64,000 nt of DNA from assembly GCA_964023205.1 (NCBI GenBank), contig OZ026844.1, positions 35,635,326-35,699,325 of the forward strand. The letters run 5' to 3'. Below, in pieces: positions 48,301 to 58,100 of this stretch. The translations under genes were made by a program, and so were the position numbers. Source of the stretch: Lutraria lutraria (Eukaryota; Mollusca; Bivalvia; Venerida; Mactridae). The notes beneath the pieces are model-generated. The model made no database searches and was not told the DNA's origin. It saw only the letters and a program-made list of their open reading frames with translations. How positions within the stretch are numbered: the stretch's first letter is position 1; every line of letters begins with the position of its first letter.

Positions 48301-50283
48301 GTTTCTATCGACTTCAACTTTAATGTTTTACTCCACAAAATCCTCGGTGAACATGGCGTAGAGGTGCCTTTGAAAGGTGTGCTGTACATGTGCGGTACTA
48401 TAATCTATGTGTTATTACCTTTGGAATATCAGTCCGAAATTAGAGGTCGTTATATTGAAGTTATCACTAAGTGAGGTTCCAATGTATTGTATATCTTCTT
48501 CAGTTAACAAATACGTACAACTTTCTTACCAAGCCTCGGGAGATAAACAGCGGATCATATTGACATGAATCTTACATGGAATTTTATCTGGGCTAATTTT
48601 TATTATGATTTCTTTAATACTTCAATTACAGTACAAATCATGCCGACGAATTTTTCCTAGAGTCTACAGACATTCCAGATGATCTAGTGAAGGCAGTAGA
48701 TGGTAAAATTGTGTTTCAAGACATTCAACCGATGGTAAGAATAAATACCAAGTTGATGTATTTACACCTCTGTGTGATTCTCTGTAATGAAATACCCAGA
48801 ATTTTCCAGTCACCCTCACTGGCAGCGTCATGACGTAGTTCAAGTTACGCTCACTTCGTAGCGGTGTTGTTTCTAATGACGACTCAAGCTTCCTGGAGCT
48901 CATCTTGTACACAATGTCGCTTTCCATTCGTACTTAGTGTCGTTCCTATTCTTGTTCAATTATTGTTGGGTTTTGTGAAGATATTCATTTCTTTTGTTTC
49001 TAACTCAGCCTCCTTGGCGTGTCGTTCAGTCACGTGTACGTTACTGTCACGTGTGCTTGTTGAGCCCCTTTTCATTCCATTAAAGCTGTATTGTCTGATC
49101 AAGCAATAAAACCACGACACAGGAACCAAAAGTAATGGTCTTTACATTGGAATGATCTTATTTTCAAATTAGAATGTAGAGATTACATGTTTGTCATTGA
49201 CAGTGTGATCCTGGCCCAAGTTCGAACTCACAACCTCCTGATCAACGCTCTAACCCCTGGGCTAACCGGGCGGGCGTTTTTTTTAAGTTTCAGAGTGTTT
49301 GGTGAGTTTTTGAGTTGATGGGTCTAGGGGATTGGTTGGGGAAGGTGCTTGTTTATATGAGGCTACTTCATGGAGTTATTTTTATCTGTAAACTCTACAA
49401 GGCCAGCTAAGCATTAAAGGCCATAATCTTTGGCTAAAGCTTTGTTCAGGTGTCTAACTGTATGCTTCTATCCCAACAGGTTTGTCCAATAAACTCGTTT
49501 CCCGTAGATTCAATCAACGAAAACTCTCAGACACTTGTTGAAACCCATAAAAATAGCTGGGAATCTGAAAGAATTATACATCAGGTAAAAAACATTTTTG
49601 GTTGAGAACTATTAAATACTCTTTTTTTTAAGTTGTAGAAGAATCATCACGCATGAATTATGCAGCTATGGTTTTATAAAAGGCGGTCTATGTTAAACAC
49701 TATATTGTCCTAACGTAGAATATTATAATCGCTCTCTGGTTCAACCATTGAGTATATTTATTTATACAATCAGTCATGTATTTTTTATAAGAATAAAATT
49801 ATTATGCGTATTTTACCCGAAAATAATAAACTCTTATTACGACGTGATACCGAAAGAAGCGGAGCTCCGTAATCGAGTGGTTATGTTATGTGGCTGGTAA
49901 CCACTAACCTAGCTCCCTATTTCTGTGGGTTCAAATCCTATCCGAGAACCAGCTGTAATATAATCACACGTGAGTAAGCCGTGCAGCTGGTTTACGGAAT
50001 GTAGATGGTGCTTTCCAAGACAGAAAAAAAGATTGTACTATCTGACGATGACAGCACTTTTTCTAAGTCAACAAATTATCATAATGTACAGACGAAAATG
50101 GATAAAATTAATAATGCTTTGTCGTGTCATTCACAGAGACAGACGCTTCGAGGGATACCAGTCACGGAAGTGCTTTATTCATGGAAAAATCAAGAGAAAC
50201 TGTTCTGGGTTTATGGAAATGAACAAAAGGTGTATGCACCAGATTATCCGCATACATTCTGTTGGGGATGTACAATTTTATGA
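33310..50283 (+). CDS. SSUH2: Whole gene: SSUH2-like protein, copy A, 392 aa, 11 coding exons
   Basis: Coding exons: 33310-33325, 39480-39509, 43493-43624, 45386-45449, 46260-46389, 46896-47081, 47538-47710, 48050-48142, 48632-48734, 49480-49584, 50137-50283. Together they give 1179 bases, an exact 392 codons plus stop. The protein has a Pro/Gly-rich N-terminus, a conserved GYEGVSF element, a PYRGGAVDGPENG segment, a DnaJ-type cysteine-rich domain with six CxxC pairs (Cys188 to Cys259) and a C-terminal domain ending WGCTIL. SSUH2 family proteins share this layout; human SSUH2 has been linked to dentin dysplasia, but the biochemical role is poorly defined. Exons 3-11 match copy B exactly in length and phase. 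Several CxxCxGxG glycines kept in copy B are lost here. The assignment of exon 1 is the least certain part. Confidence 0.88.
33373..34022. repeat. Minisatellite, 42-bp unit, main block
   Basis: Tandem copies of ttcaatattttcgtattta plus tgcaataatatttcattta-type sequence, 42 bp per unit. Because 42 is a multiple of three and units lack stops in several frames, open frames appear on both strands; they are not genes. In the last third, units gather into a higher-order repeat of about 124 bp marked by 'gcaataattgataattta'. Confidence 0.92.
35200..35829 (-). pseudogene. 3' remnant of a non-LTR retrotransposon (reverse transcriptase C-terminus)
   Basis: The minus-strand frame from about 35829 down to 35418 reads as the C-terminal segment of a LINE-type endonuclease/reverse transcriptase polyprotein. 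It has the RCGVLPLRIETVRYIGEPPE region, then a zinc-knuckle-like CIFC...H..LHC signature (CxxC-x14-H-x4-C), then NEIR. A TAG directly upstream and the absence of catalytic YxDD-type sequence show 5' truncation. Downstream (towards 35200) an AT-rich tail ends in a GTAAGTAAGTAAGTAA run, the sort of microsatellite tail many LINEs carry. It lies antisense in intron 1 of copy A and is dead. Confidence 0.75.
37035..37375. repeat. Diverged tandem duplication (~200-bp unit)
   Basis: Two adjacent collinear copies, one starting near 37038 (ttcaaactaaattggaagca) and one near 37240 (ttcaaacgaaaatggaagca). Both end in ttacttcacgaggttataaa or the near-identical atacttcacgaggttataaa. Old duplication within intron 1 of copy A. 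Confidence 0.6.
37510..37635. repeat. Second small block of the 42-bp minisatellite
   Basis: About three units of the same caatattttcgtattt...gcaataatatttcattt repeat seen at 33373-34022, in the same orientation, 3.5 kb downstream. The flank aatgttccgcatg at 37499-37511 is the exact reverse complement of catgcggaacatt, which follows the main block at 34021. Confidence 0.85.
38085..38275 (+). repeat. Dispersed repeat fragment ('aataaagacc' family)
   Basis: Repeated phrases cctgtgaataaaggccat and cctgtgaataaaggtatt, then gataaagacaatatc and cctttgttcactgctgtgac. This matches the style and order of the copy at 10135-10240. Confidence 0.4.
39130..39375 (-). mobile_element. tRNA-derived SINE-like element, minus strand
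   Basis: Read on the minus strand, a tRNA-like head starts near 39375 with cctcagtggtcgtatggtta (A-box-like) and continues to gtgagttcgagtcc (B box), followed by gaggaagctgcctagttatc and a cggcggttctactcagg body. This is the pol III promoter plus body arrangement of molluscan SINEs. The distal end shows a local duplication of about 50 bp containing aacaccaaacagcca. It lies 100 bp upstream of exon 2 of copy A. Confidence 0.6.
39480..39509 (+). CDS. SSUH2: SSUH2-like copy A, exon 2 (30-nt microexon)
   Basis: Between tgtcttttcag and gtaagt. Phase 1 in and 1 out. Encodes GGFDPDLSPE plus a split codon. It corresponds to the 24-nt exon 2 of copy B (GGMGQMPQ) and is the only coding exon that differs in length between copies. 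Confidence 0.82.
41755..41855 (+). mobile_element. Degenerate SINE-like fragment
   Basis: The stretch gactagtaattgctagcccc then ctgtgagttcgagt resembles the B-box half of the element at 39130-39375 (ctagactagtaatcactggc, ctgtgagttcgagtcc), here on the + strand and followed by aaggaagttgttgtc. A-box half not clear. Confidence 0.45.
42129..42262. repeat. Tandem repeat, 44-bp unit, 3 copies
   Basis: gcattttcatcatc starts at 42129, 42173 and 42217, each followed by ttttata-cattatcgatat and tgtattatc. Intron 2 of copy A. Confidence 0.9.
42483..42607. repeat. Cluster of four inverted 12-mers
   Basis: taagctctattc occurs at 42483 and 42595, and its reverse complement gaatagagctta at 42518 and 42570. 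The order is forward, reverse, reverse, forward within 125 bp, so alternative hairpins are possible. Possibly nested inverted-repeat elements. Confidence 0.75.
43493..43624 (+). CDS. SSUH2: SSUH2-like copy A, exon 3
   Basis: Acceptor tttctgctag, donor gtaagt at 43625. 132 nt, same length and phase as copy B exon 3. Encodes PWRPGIDKVGGPPPG, then an acidic/proline stretch, then YPVIEGYEGVSFNME. Another strong gtaagt lies inside at 43606, but homology with copy B (GYEGVGFGQA) supports the later donor. Confidence 0.9.
43645..44065. repeat. Minisatellite, 42-bp unit, in intron 3 of copy A
   Basis: About nine or ten copies of ctctaaatctagattgcccc followed by ttttggtccaacatcaaata or ttttactccaacatcaaata. 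The unit is 14 codons and stop-free in the exon 3 frame, so an open frame runs from exon 3 through the array to 44148. It is most likely intronic, because copy B has no equivalent. Confidence 0.9.
44560..45105. repeat. Minisatellite, 33-bp unit, in intron 3 of copy A
   Basis: About 15 copies of catatgtggtcctttggaat followed by ggatattgttgta or ggatatggctgta. One interruption (about 44673-44700) is an ATT-rich insertion. The 33-bp period keeps several frames open on both strands; I treat those open frames as artefacts. Confidence 0.92.
45386..45449 (+). CDS. SSUH2: SSUH2-like copy A, exon 4
   Basis: Acceptor aatatttcag, donor gtaagt. 64 nt as in copy B. Encodes SIDPTPMSFQKIEQQEMAFE between split codons. 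Copy B has a proline-rich version ending DPPPMQFT. Confidence 0.88.
46260..46389 (+). CDS. SSUH2: SSUH2-like copy A, exon 5
   Basis: Acceptor gtgtttaag, donor gtatgt. 130 nt as in copy B. Encodes VSKIDATSCREALLQHVSE, then NRCYGSKPAKDM and FGGITALH. The tail AREA-CYG-PAK-M--FGITALH pattern is shared with copy B. Confidence 0.9.
46430..46770 (+). repeat. Dispersed repeat family X, copy 1
   Basis: Contains gagcgacacgagcggtgcca, tctgttcatcaccttagtga, ctacctcttatagtttctga and gcagacgccttagtgacagc. The same phrases recur at 53690-53870 (+) and inverted at 60320-60520, all inside introns of the SSUH2-like pair. Resembles a very common bivalve interspersed repeat. Confidence 0.65.
46896..47081 (+). 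CDS. SSUH2: SSUH2-like copy A, exon 6
   Basis: Acceptor tttctttacag, donor gtatgc. 186 nt, 62 codons, phase 0 at both ends, as in copy B. Encodes YILESFTERRS, then EPYRGGAVDGPENGAPP, then IPCDPNHLF and LEVPHTSVIR. The YRGG-VDGP-NG and EVPHTSV motifs are the clearest family signature outside the zinc domain. Confidence 0.94.
47150..47335 (+). repeat. Dispersed repeat, copy 2 (gttgttgttg family)
   Basis: Collinear with the copy at 15618-15796: gtgcaacctctctaaagcaa, accctttgggagttgc, tatgttgttgttgaa, ggttgttgctcaaga, gaggttgtactgta. Intron 6 of copy A. Confidence 0.65.
47538..47710 (+). CDS. SSUH2: SSUH2-like copy A, exon 7 (cysteine-rich domain, first part)
   Basis: Acceptor ctatcatttcag, donor gtacgc. 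173 nt as in copy B. Encodes four CxxC pairs: CDHC (188-191), CWNC (199-202), CTRC (210-213) and CEKC (234-237). DnaJ-type repeats normally read CxxCxGxG. Here the second reads CWNCGGCS and lacks its last glycine, while CTRCKGKG and CEKCRGAG keep both. Predicted to bind zinc by analogy with DnaJ. Confidence 0.93.
47914..48010. mobile_element. MITE-like element with 21-bp perfect terminal inverted repeats
   Basis: agcccctaaagtgacatttg c at 47914-47934 is matched by its exact reverse complement at 47990-48010, giving a 97-bp element with no coding capacity. The centre has a further small palindrome (cgaaatattatttcg). It ends only 39 bp before exon 8 of copy A. Copy B lacks it. Confidence 0.75.
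48050..48142 (+). CDS. SSUH2: SSUH2-like copy A, exon 8 (cysteine-rich domain, second part)
   Basis: Acceptor tgtctttag, donor gtaagt. 93 nt as in copy B. Encodes CSMC (245-248), CSRC (256-259) and LRCFIQVIVTL. The CSMCTLDG repeat has lost the first glycine of CxxCxGxG, which copy B keeps as CHTCGGDG. Confidence 0.92.
48632..48734 (+). CDS. SSUH2: SSUH2-like copy A, exon 9
   Basis: Acceptor ttcaattacag, donor gtaaga. 103 nt as in copy B. Encodes TNHADEFFLESTDIPDDLV, then VDGKIVFQDIQPM. The pattern TNH--E--LE-TD-PD-LV---GK-VF-D--PM is shared with copy B. Confidence 0.92.
49200..49283 (-). mobile_element. tRNA-like SINE head, minus strand
   Basis: On the minus strand: cgcccggttagcccaggggt, tagagcgttgatca, then gtgagttcgaacttgggcca. 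This has an A box (ttagcccaggggt) and B box (agttcgaact) at tRNA spacing, but acceptor arms do not pair convincingly. It is therefore a tRNA-derived SINE head rather than a working tRNA. Intron 9 of copy A. Confidence 0.6.
49480..49584 (+). CDS. SSUH2: SSUH2-like copy A, exon 10
   Basis: Acceptor tatcccaacag, donor gtaaaa. 105 nt, 35 codons, phase 0. Encodes VCPINSFPVDSINENSQTLV, then SWESERIIHQ. It matches copy B at V-PI-S-PV--IN-NS--LV---HWPSERI--Q-like positions. Confidence 0.9.
49866..49960 (+). mobile_element. tRNA-like SINE head, plus strand
   Basis: ccgtaatcgagtggttatgt (A-box-like) and gtgggttcaaatcctatcc (B box) spaced as in a long-variable-arm tRNA, followed by no CCA-compatible acceptor pairing. 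Best read as a SINE head in intron 10 of copy A. Confidence 0.5.
50137..50283 (+). CDS. SSUH2: SSUH2-like copy A, exon 11 (terminal coding exon)
   Basis: Acceptor gtcattcacag. 147 nt including TGA at 50281-50283, same length as copy B. By my count 31 of 48 residues are identical to copy B. Shared blocks are LRG-PVTEV-Y-W, WVYGNE-KVYAPDYP and C-GC-IL. The last four residues, CTIL, fit a CaaX prenylation box with a terminal Leu. A candidate ATTAAA polyadenylation hexamer is at 50717-50722. Confidence 0.94.
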   Translation, partial: RQTLRGIPVTEVLYSWKNQEKLFWVYGNEQKVYAPDYPHTFCWGCTIL

Positions 50284-52172
50284 GGAGGAACTTCCGGTTG
50301 ATATAATAGCAAAATGTGATATTTATAAAACATTCCTGCGCACAAGAAAACTGTTTCGTGTTCATGATGAATGATCTGTTATACTCATTTTCGTATCCTC
50401 CGTAAAACATCGGGCATTTCCGTAACCATTCGTATAAATCATTATTATATGCCTTAAAGACCTAAATAATCTGGTTGGATGACAATTAAACTGGTTCCCG
50501 TTCCATAACGCTGTACCACGTATAGGTAAACGAAACCAGTTTAAATATTATATCTTAACTGGTTACCTCCCCTGGCGGTACAAGTCCATGGTTGACTGTG
50601 CAAGGCATTGATGTACAATATACAATGACTTATTTTACTTATAATCGTTAGGTTTTTATATAAACTGAACATATTTGTAATTCATGCTGACGTGTACATG
50701 TCTCGCTTGTTAAAGAATTAAAATAATAATTGAAAAGCTATCTTTCTATCTTTTTCCTATTGTAAATATTGCTGGTCAGGTTTTCATTTAAAAACACGAA
50801 TGAATTATGAAAATCATAAGTTTTGCATTTTAAGACCGTCTGACGTAAGAAGAAATTAGCACAAATCAGTTACAGAATATACAAAATATTTGAGTTGAGT
50901 ATTAATTTTGTCAAAGATAAATATATACTTATACAACATATTGCTTGTTATCGTGGACATCTGTAGATCTTTTTCAAATTTCTATCAAAGCATGTAACAT
51001 TATCTACATACTGTTATATATTATAGACTGTTAGATATCGAAATAAACTAATAGCTAATATTAACCATCTTATTGTACGCACACATGCAGTTATGATATT
51101 TTATGCGATAAACTTACTTTCAAATTTAATTTAAATATATTTCCGATTTTCGACTAATACCTCATTCTTCTAATTAGAAGTTTAACTTATGCAATGTTTA
51201 TGGAACGCCTTTACTGTCTTATATTCACAAATAGTTTGATATAATGTCAATATCACTGAACATAAATGTATGCGACCGTTAGAATATAATGCCAATATCA
51301 CAGAACATAAACGAACGCGACCATTATATAATGGCAATTTCTATACATAAATATAAAAATTGAATATATAATGACAAAACATGAATATGCATGTATAGAG
51401 ATAAAACTTCCTTATGCGTAGATAAAACATCAATATATAAAGATAAAACTTCCTTGTAAAAAGATAAAACATTCATATGATATAATGGTCGCATACATTT
51501 ATATTCAGTGATATTGACATTATATCAAAATATTTGCAAAAATAAGACAGTTAAGGCGTTCCATAAATGTCTGGTCGATTCAAGATACTCTAATTATCTC
51601 AGTTCATATGTACTTACTTTTAGTCAATCCGCAGTGTCATAGTGAAATTTATGTGTAAAATTATGCCAGTCGTAAAAAATAACCATTTTAGTATAATAAT
51701 GGTTTTTCATTTATTTTAATTTCAGATTGCAAATAATTTTGTTAAACATCCCTGGCATTCCTTGCTCAATGAGTTTTAAGTAAACTATCATTGTATTACA
51801 TGTATTAAGCAAATAATTGAGGACACGAAATGATTTTTCTACGATCGACCTCATTGTATTTTTCTTTTAAACGCTCAAATGAATAATAGCTTTGAGTCGA
51901 AGTTTACATGAACAATACAAAATTAAGCTTTAACCGATATAAGATTTTGTCGATCGTTTATTGGCATTAATGTTTTCTGTTTACATTTGTTTTGGACACG
52001 GGTTATTATATAGCCTGTGGAATTAACTAATGTTCAGATTAGAATCTATAACTTAACAATAGTTAAACGAGCTTATTAATAAAATTAGTAGCAGACTTGT
52101 TCTCGTGGCTTATTAGTTCGCGAGGAATTTATATCACGGTTGTTAGATTCGTGTGCAAAATCCGCTGGAATC
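50284..52172. other. Spacer between the two SSUH2-like genes
   Basis: About 1.9 kb. It should contain the 3' UTR of copy A and the promoter of copy B. The only structure I see is a terminal-inverted-repeat element at 51195-51570. A tatata motif near 52006 could be a TATA box of copy B, but this is weak. Confidence 0.5.
51195..51570. mobile_element. MITE/foldback element with ~87-bp terminal inverted repeats
   Basis: The left arm (about 51195-51282) contains tttatggaacgcct, actgtcttat, tttgatataatgtcaatatc and atgtatgcgacc in that order. The right arm (about 51485-51570) is its near-exact reverse complement. The left arm is partly duplicated inside (ataatg-caatatcac-gaacataaa twice). The middle holds repeats of gataaaac. 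No transposase, so non-autonomous. Target-site duplication not clear. Confidence 0.8.
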
Positions 52173-52188
52173 ATGGCTATGCCACCAG
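52173..52188 (+). CDS. SSUH2: SSUH2-like copy B, exon 1
   Basis: ATG GCT ATG CCA CCA plus one base, then gtacgt. Encodes MAMPP and a split Gly. The start has A at -3 and G at +4. Its 16 bases match the proposed exon 1 of copy A in length and phase. Confidence 0.75.
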
Positions 52189-55100
52189 GTACGTGCAATT
52201 TAATAATTTTATGCAATTAACTTAGATAATCTTAATTATTGGATTTATATGAGTAATTGTCATGTAATATATTTGAATTATGTTTTACCACCATTTTTTA
52301 TTAAATTGATTTATTTCATGTAGCCTAATCTTATAATTTTTTTTTTTTTTGAATTACTACTTTATTTTAAACTTATCAACCTTACTTGATCAATAGTCTG
52401 AACAATAACGTTTATTTCAGTTGTTTTTCTGTAAAGTAATTCGATACTCCTTTTTATAGATATCTTTCATTCTAGCGAGTCATAGTTTTATGTTTGATTA
52501 TGTGTGAAATATTGAATAGCCGTTACATTGAACTCATGGCTGACGTTTAATTATTTTTCAAAAACTACGTAGTAAAACCTTGAAGGCGTCCGCTGATTAT
52601 TAACAATTTAGTAACTTTTTTAGAATGCCTCATTTTACAACCATCTGTATAATACAGTAACACATTTGTACACATTTGTTAATATCATTTAGACATTAAA
52701 TCAAAATACAGACAAAAGGTTAAACTTTAGTATATACATTTCATTTACAGAAAGGTCTTCAATGATTCCAATTAAATACGGAAAAATACTCTGGCCTCAG
52801 TTTCACAAACAAAATTGAGTAGAAACTCAAGTGTGGGTTCAAATGGTTTTTTTTCTATCTAGAATACTTGTGTCTTTGACCAGTAATGCTATCATTTGTT
52901 TCCTGCTATACCTTTAACCTAATAAACATGCAAAGACAAAATATTGTGGGTCTAGCGTACATATTAAGTCTCAAAACACATTTTTTCATTTGAGTCAAAA
53001 ATCAAATTCCCAATAACAGACACAAATCAATTTTACCAACTTATACTATATCAAGAGATGCTAGCTAGGTTAAAATTGTGGAAAATGTTGTTAGACCTGA
53101 TTTGTATCTTCTTTTAATACGACATTCTGAATGCATAATGTAAAACAGAGAAAAGTATGATTAAAAGATAAGTTGAGCTTGAGTAAAAACTTAAGATTTT
53201 ATTGTGAAACTGGGACCAGAGCATTATCTGTTCGTGTTCATGTTTTAACTTTCATATTGATGTTTCTTTGATTGTTAACACAGGCGTTATCTCATAATGG
53301 TTTTTCATTTTGAAGCGTTTTTGAAATTGTCATTTTTTAAAATCTGAATTGCTATAGTCGAGGTTCATTCATTTCATCTAAGACATAGGAAAAAAATCAT
53401 CTGACATACTGTTACCTGAGCGACTCATTTTTTGCCGAACCTTGAAGTTTCTAAACGGCAAAGTCCAAAGAACGAAACTATTTGTGACGAATCGTTCCTC
53501 GTAACCTCACTGTGAAAAGGTATTATTTTAAAAAAATGAATAGAAAACCTTTCAATCAGTCAATCCTAAGACTTTTTGTCAAGTCACCAAAAAGCATAAC
53601 CCATTTTTCTAGCTTAATTCAACTTTGGGATACTTATCTAGAGGTTATTTTTGCATTGTCAAAGTTGGATTGATCAATTTTTAAGTTGCAGACTATGGCG
53701 CATAATAAATTAATATAAAATCTAATACAAAAGCGCCGCGATCGGTGCAAACGCTCGTCTGTTCACCGCCTCGTTGAGATATCTGGATATGTCCACCTAT
53801 ATGACATTTCTTGCTGTTACCTCTGATAGTTTCTAAGTTCTCCGAAACAGATGAGTTAATAAAATTTAACTGAACAAATCTCATTACAATGTACATCAAT
53901 CATGTCAATAAAATATTTCCGATTAAAATGCCTACCATTGGATTTTTTCTTAAACTCCCGTGAAATTCACAAGAATCGAAATTGACGTCACAATGAACGA
54001 GATTTTTGGCTGTATTATATTTTTACCTCCAAAGTGTGACATAAATGTGACATTTTTGTACTCAATGAATTGGACAACAGTAATCGTATTATCACGGATT
54101 AATTGAAGCTTTATTAAAGATATAAGGTTATATTTAGGTCAAGCATTTAAATTGCTAAATTTTAAACTATCTGACAGAGGAAAATGTTAACAGAAATTGT
54201 TCACGTGTTGTAAGTTGGGAATATAATCTTTAACAAAAAAAAAACGCTTTTATAAAACACAATACAAAGAAATAACAAACCAAGTATTGATCTAGTACAA
54301 TCATTCACCTATTCATTTAATCCTGGTATACATTTGGATACGACTATTAACACATAATAATGAACTTGTCATATAGCTCGTTGTCAAAGCACACAGTAAA
54401 AAGATGCATTGTATTTCGCAAGACAGAATAAATGACGGCATGACTAAACCAGTTTTAAGCCATGATATAATAGCAATACATACACATTTGGTTACATTGT
54501 CAGGACGAAGTTAACATTAAAAATTTTACCATATAAAGACCCCATGAGCATAAAATTTGAATTTGATAAATCTTTTGCAAGATCGCAACCAGTATTATAG
54601 AATTCAGTCAGCTCTGATTTAAAAGCCACCTGTCACAACGATCATCATTATAACTGCTTACTTTACAAAAATGGTTAAAGTTTTCTCTTCCTTTAGCGAC
54701 CTCGGCTCACATGTTTGACTGTAGATTATTTTGCCGTCATCGATACCTGTCTATATGTACCTTGATATACAGTAATCTCTCGAGTAACAACACATTTAGG
54801 GCCAGAAAAATAAGACTGAATACAATATGGCCTTTTTTTAGTATAAACAATATATGAAGGAGTTAATTAAAAACTGGTCCAAAAACTGGTCGGTATAATT
54901 AGATAGTCGTTATATTGAGGTGGTATTTTTGTGCGGTTTTACTGTAATTGACTGTTTGCCCGTACATTAACTATAATATAAAAATATGAAATACCTGTGA
55001 AGCGTTAAACGAATCCTTACAAGTATTATAGTTTATTGTCTCGTATCTTGAAACGTAGAATTTCTAGATAAGATATTTTTGGTATGAATCTCAAAGTTTT

Positions 55101-58100
55101 TTAAAGAACCCATTATTTAATCCACGTTTTAAGTACTTTATATTGATCAAATCCATATTTAGCTGATAAATTTTAGATTAATGTATTTACAGTATGGTAA
55201 AGGTTATCACGATGGATAAAATATATTCCTCTTAAATATAGAGATATCATACATATTAGCAAAAAAAACATGTCCAGATAGCAATGAAGTACTTCCGTAT
55301 ACATTATTAAAGCTTTACATATATGCACATTGTTACATAGAAAAACTTTCAAATGCCAGAAACTCTAAAATGTTTTTGTATTAGAGTTGTTGATTATACA
55401 TTATTCTCGTACACCGTTAGCTTCTCTAGTGAATGCTATTATTTTTATTCCCCTTCTCCCCACGTACTTTTCAAATTGTTTTAAGGATTCAATGTTGTTG
55501 TTGTTTATATAAAGCGGATTTAATAAATCATGCGACATTAATAAACGACATCGGCCTGATAATTAAATTGTATGTAACACAAAAATAATACATGCAGTCA
55601 CGTAACTTTAATTACATAAAATTAATGTGAATTATTTTCTTTTTTCAGGCGGAATGGGCCAGATGCCTCAACGTAAGTATCATCTTCGATATTTTTGTTT
55701 AAGGAGTATTACATTGTGTTTTTTATAAAACTTCGGCCATATCAGTATTAAAATACGCGTTAACTCTCACATAGATGTCACTTAAATTTTTAGACTACTT
55801 CTTTTCAATTGATATAAAGGTCACTTCTACATAAAGGTGGTAAAAAGGTGACATTACTGCCGAGGCTTTACTTTTATCACCAAATTCTTTCGTAAGCCCC
55901 ACCCTCTTAATTAAGTCTCCTCCCTTTTGAATTATCTTGTTAATTTGAGGTACACTGTCAGTAAATGTAACACCCTATGTGTCCCAGCATTTCATCTTTT
56001 CTCCAAATAAGGCAATTAGGATTATCAGTCCATGTCTTTCTTTTGAGGTACGTTCATTCACACAACAGCCTTAAATTATCATTTTTCAATTTAATGAAAA
56101 GTTCTACATTTTGAGCAATTCTTTTTTTGCGAATATGACTGTTAAGTAGTATACTTATTATGACATTCAATACACATATAAATGTGGTAATATTTACAGA
56201 ATGGCGTCCTGGCATGGATCAGGCACCGGGTCCACCTCCTGGGGTACGAATGGACGCCCCACCACCAGGTGCCGGGGACCCCGCTTATCCTCCTGTAGCC
56301 GGATATGAAGGAGTTGGATTCGGACAAGCAAGTAGGTTACATACGATTTTTATAAACAAATGCGTCAAGTAACCTTTACACCAGAGTCTACATTAAAACA
56401 CAGATTAAATGAATTAACACAACTTAATTAAAAAATATCGAATAACAGTAGAGAACAGAGTGACGATTTGTATAGCTGTGAAAAGAACTACTTGGACTTT
56501 TTTGGCTAAATGACGATGATACTGAAGTACAGATAACTTACACAAATTTAATAAATGCATACTGTTTTGCCATGTGTTCATTTTAAGCCATATTTCTGAC
56601 ACAATCTGTATTTCAACATTTAATTTAGTTGTCCATGTTTCACGATCTATCTGATTCACACCTTTTTTTATTTAAGGACCGATGCCTCCACCTCCTCAAC
56701 CACCACCGCAAGGCGATCCACCACCGATGCAATTTACCGAGTAAGAAATTAGACTTCCTGATAAATTATCTTATTCATATTTCAGATTTTATGTCAGTTT
56801 TAAAAATCATTGCAATAGTTAAATAACAACGGGGAATTAAACTAACCAGTGTGCGTAGACCTGAACAAGTGACTGCCCACTTCTGTACTAGAATGACCCA
56901 CGATGGAAAACGAATAGCCCTTTATATGGACATAGTTTCTGTTTGACGTCACCGAGATCACGTGCCGCTCGTCGTGGCTTCAAACCAAAGCCATCGCCTC
57001 TCTTAAGAAGTCAGTACAGAACGTAAACATTGTGCCATTAGCAACCTGAACAGATTTGCTTAATAATTGAATTACAATGTAGAAAAATTAAACCATGAAA
57101 GCGAATGCATTTTGTACTTCAAAATTAAAAACAACCTCATTCTAACGTCCACACTGTGTAATCAGTATTGTCCTTGTTTGGGCGTGTTTCAGTAGCGATG
57201 AGTTGAAGGTGGTTGGATAGAAGTTGTCAGTGGTGTGGCATTGATCGTCGCTCAGTCTTATAACATACAATGCATTTTTCAGTCTTGCAAAGTTGGACGA
57301 AGACGCGTGCCGGTCTGCTATGATACAACACGTGTCCGAACACTGTTGCTATGGTAGCACGCCAGCTAAGGAGATGAGTATTATGAAGTTTGAAGGGATT
57401 ACAGCTTTGCATGTAAGTGTCCATATATTTATATCTATACTATGAAAGGAACATGCTTTGAACGCTAACTAGTATATGTTTATTGTTTCAGGGACTTAAA
57501 ACACCATACATTCGTATTTTGGTTAATAAATATTTGCCCATGATTGTAAACAAATAAAAACATAGCTTAATGATTTTTCTTCTCTTTTGCATGTTTGCAC
57601 AAGGTTTCAATATGCAATCAAACAGGGCTAACAGCCACCCTTTAAAAACGGCCGTGAATAGCCCTCGCATGTTAATAACGGTCACCATTTATCATTAAAC
57701 GCTTATTGATAATACGGAAGAGATGAAGCTTTGAATAACCGCCAACTTACGATAAAACATTACACTTTTCTCACCCTTAATGACTTCAAGTTTCAGGTTT
57801 GCAAAGATAAACTACATGATTGTATTTCAGGTTACAGCTTTTCCACGTCTTTCATGAACGCATTGATTGTTCCCAACAATTAAAGTGATCAGAGGAACTG
57901 ATATAAATCTTCATTAATGTTTTTTTTCAGTACATCTTGGAAACTTTCGCAGAGGGTAGAAATACTAAAAACGCCACTGTGCCTTACCGCGGAGGGCCAG
58001 TTGACGGGCCTCAGAATGGTATACCTCCACCCCCGTGGGCTATTCCATGTCCTCCAAACCAGATGTTTCATACCCACAAGATTATAAGGGAAGTCCCTCA

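Noticed and set aside
48864..49109. Hydrophobic 81-codon open frame
   Set aside because: Lies inside intron 9 of copy A, has no homologous exon in copy B and its hydrophobicity follows from T-rich DNA.
49200..49283. Functional tRNA gene on the minus strand
   Set aside because: A and B boxes are present, but acceptor and anticodon stems do not pair convincingly; a SINE head explains it better.
49866..49960. Functional tRNA gene on the plus strand
   Set aside because: The B box is good but the arms do not fold into a cloverleaf; treated as a SINE head.
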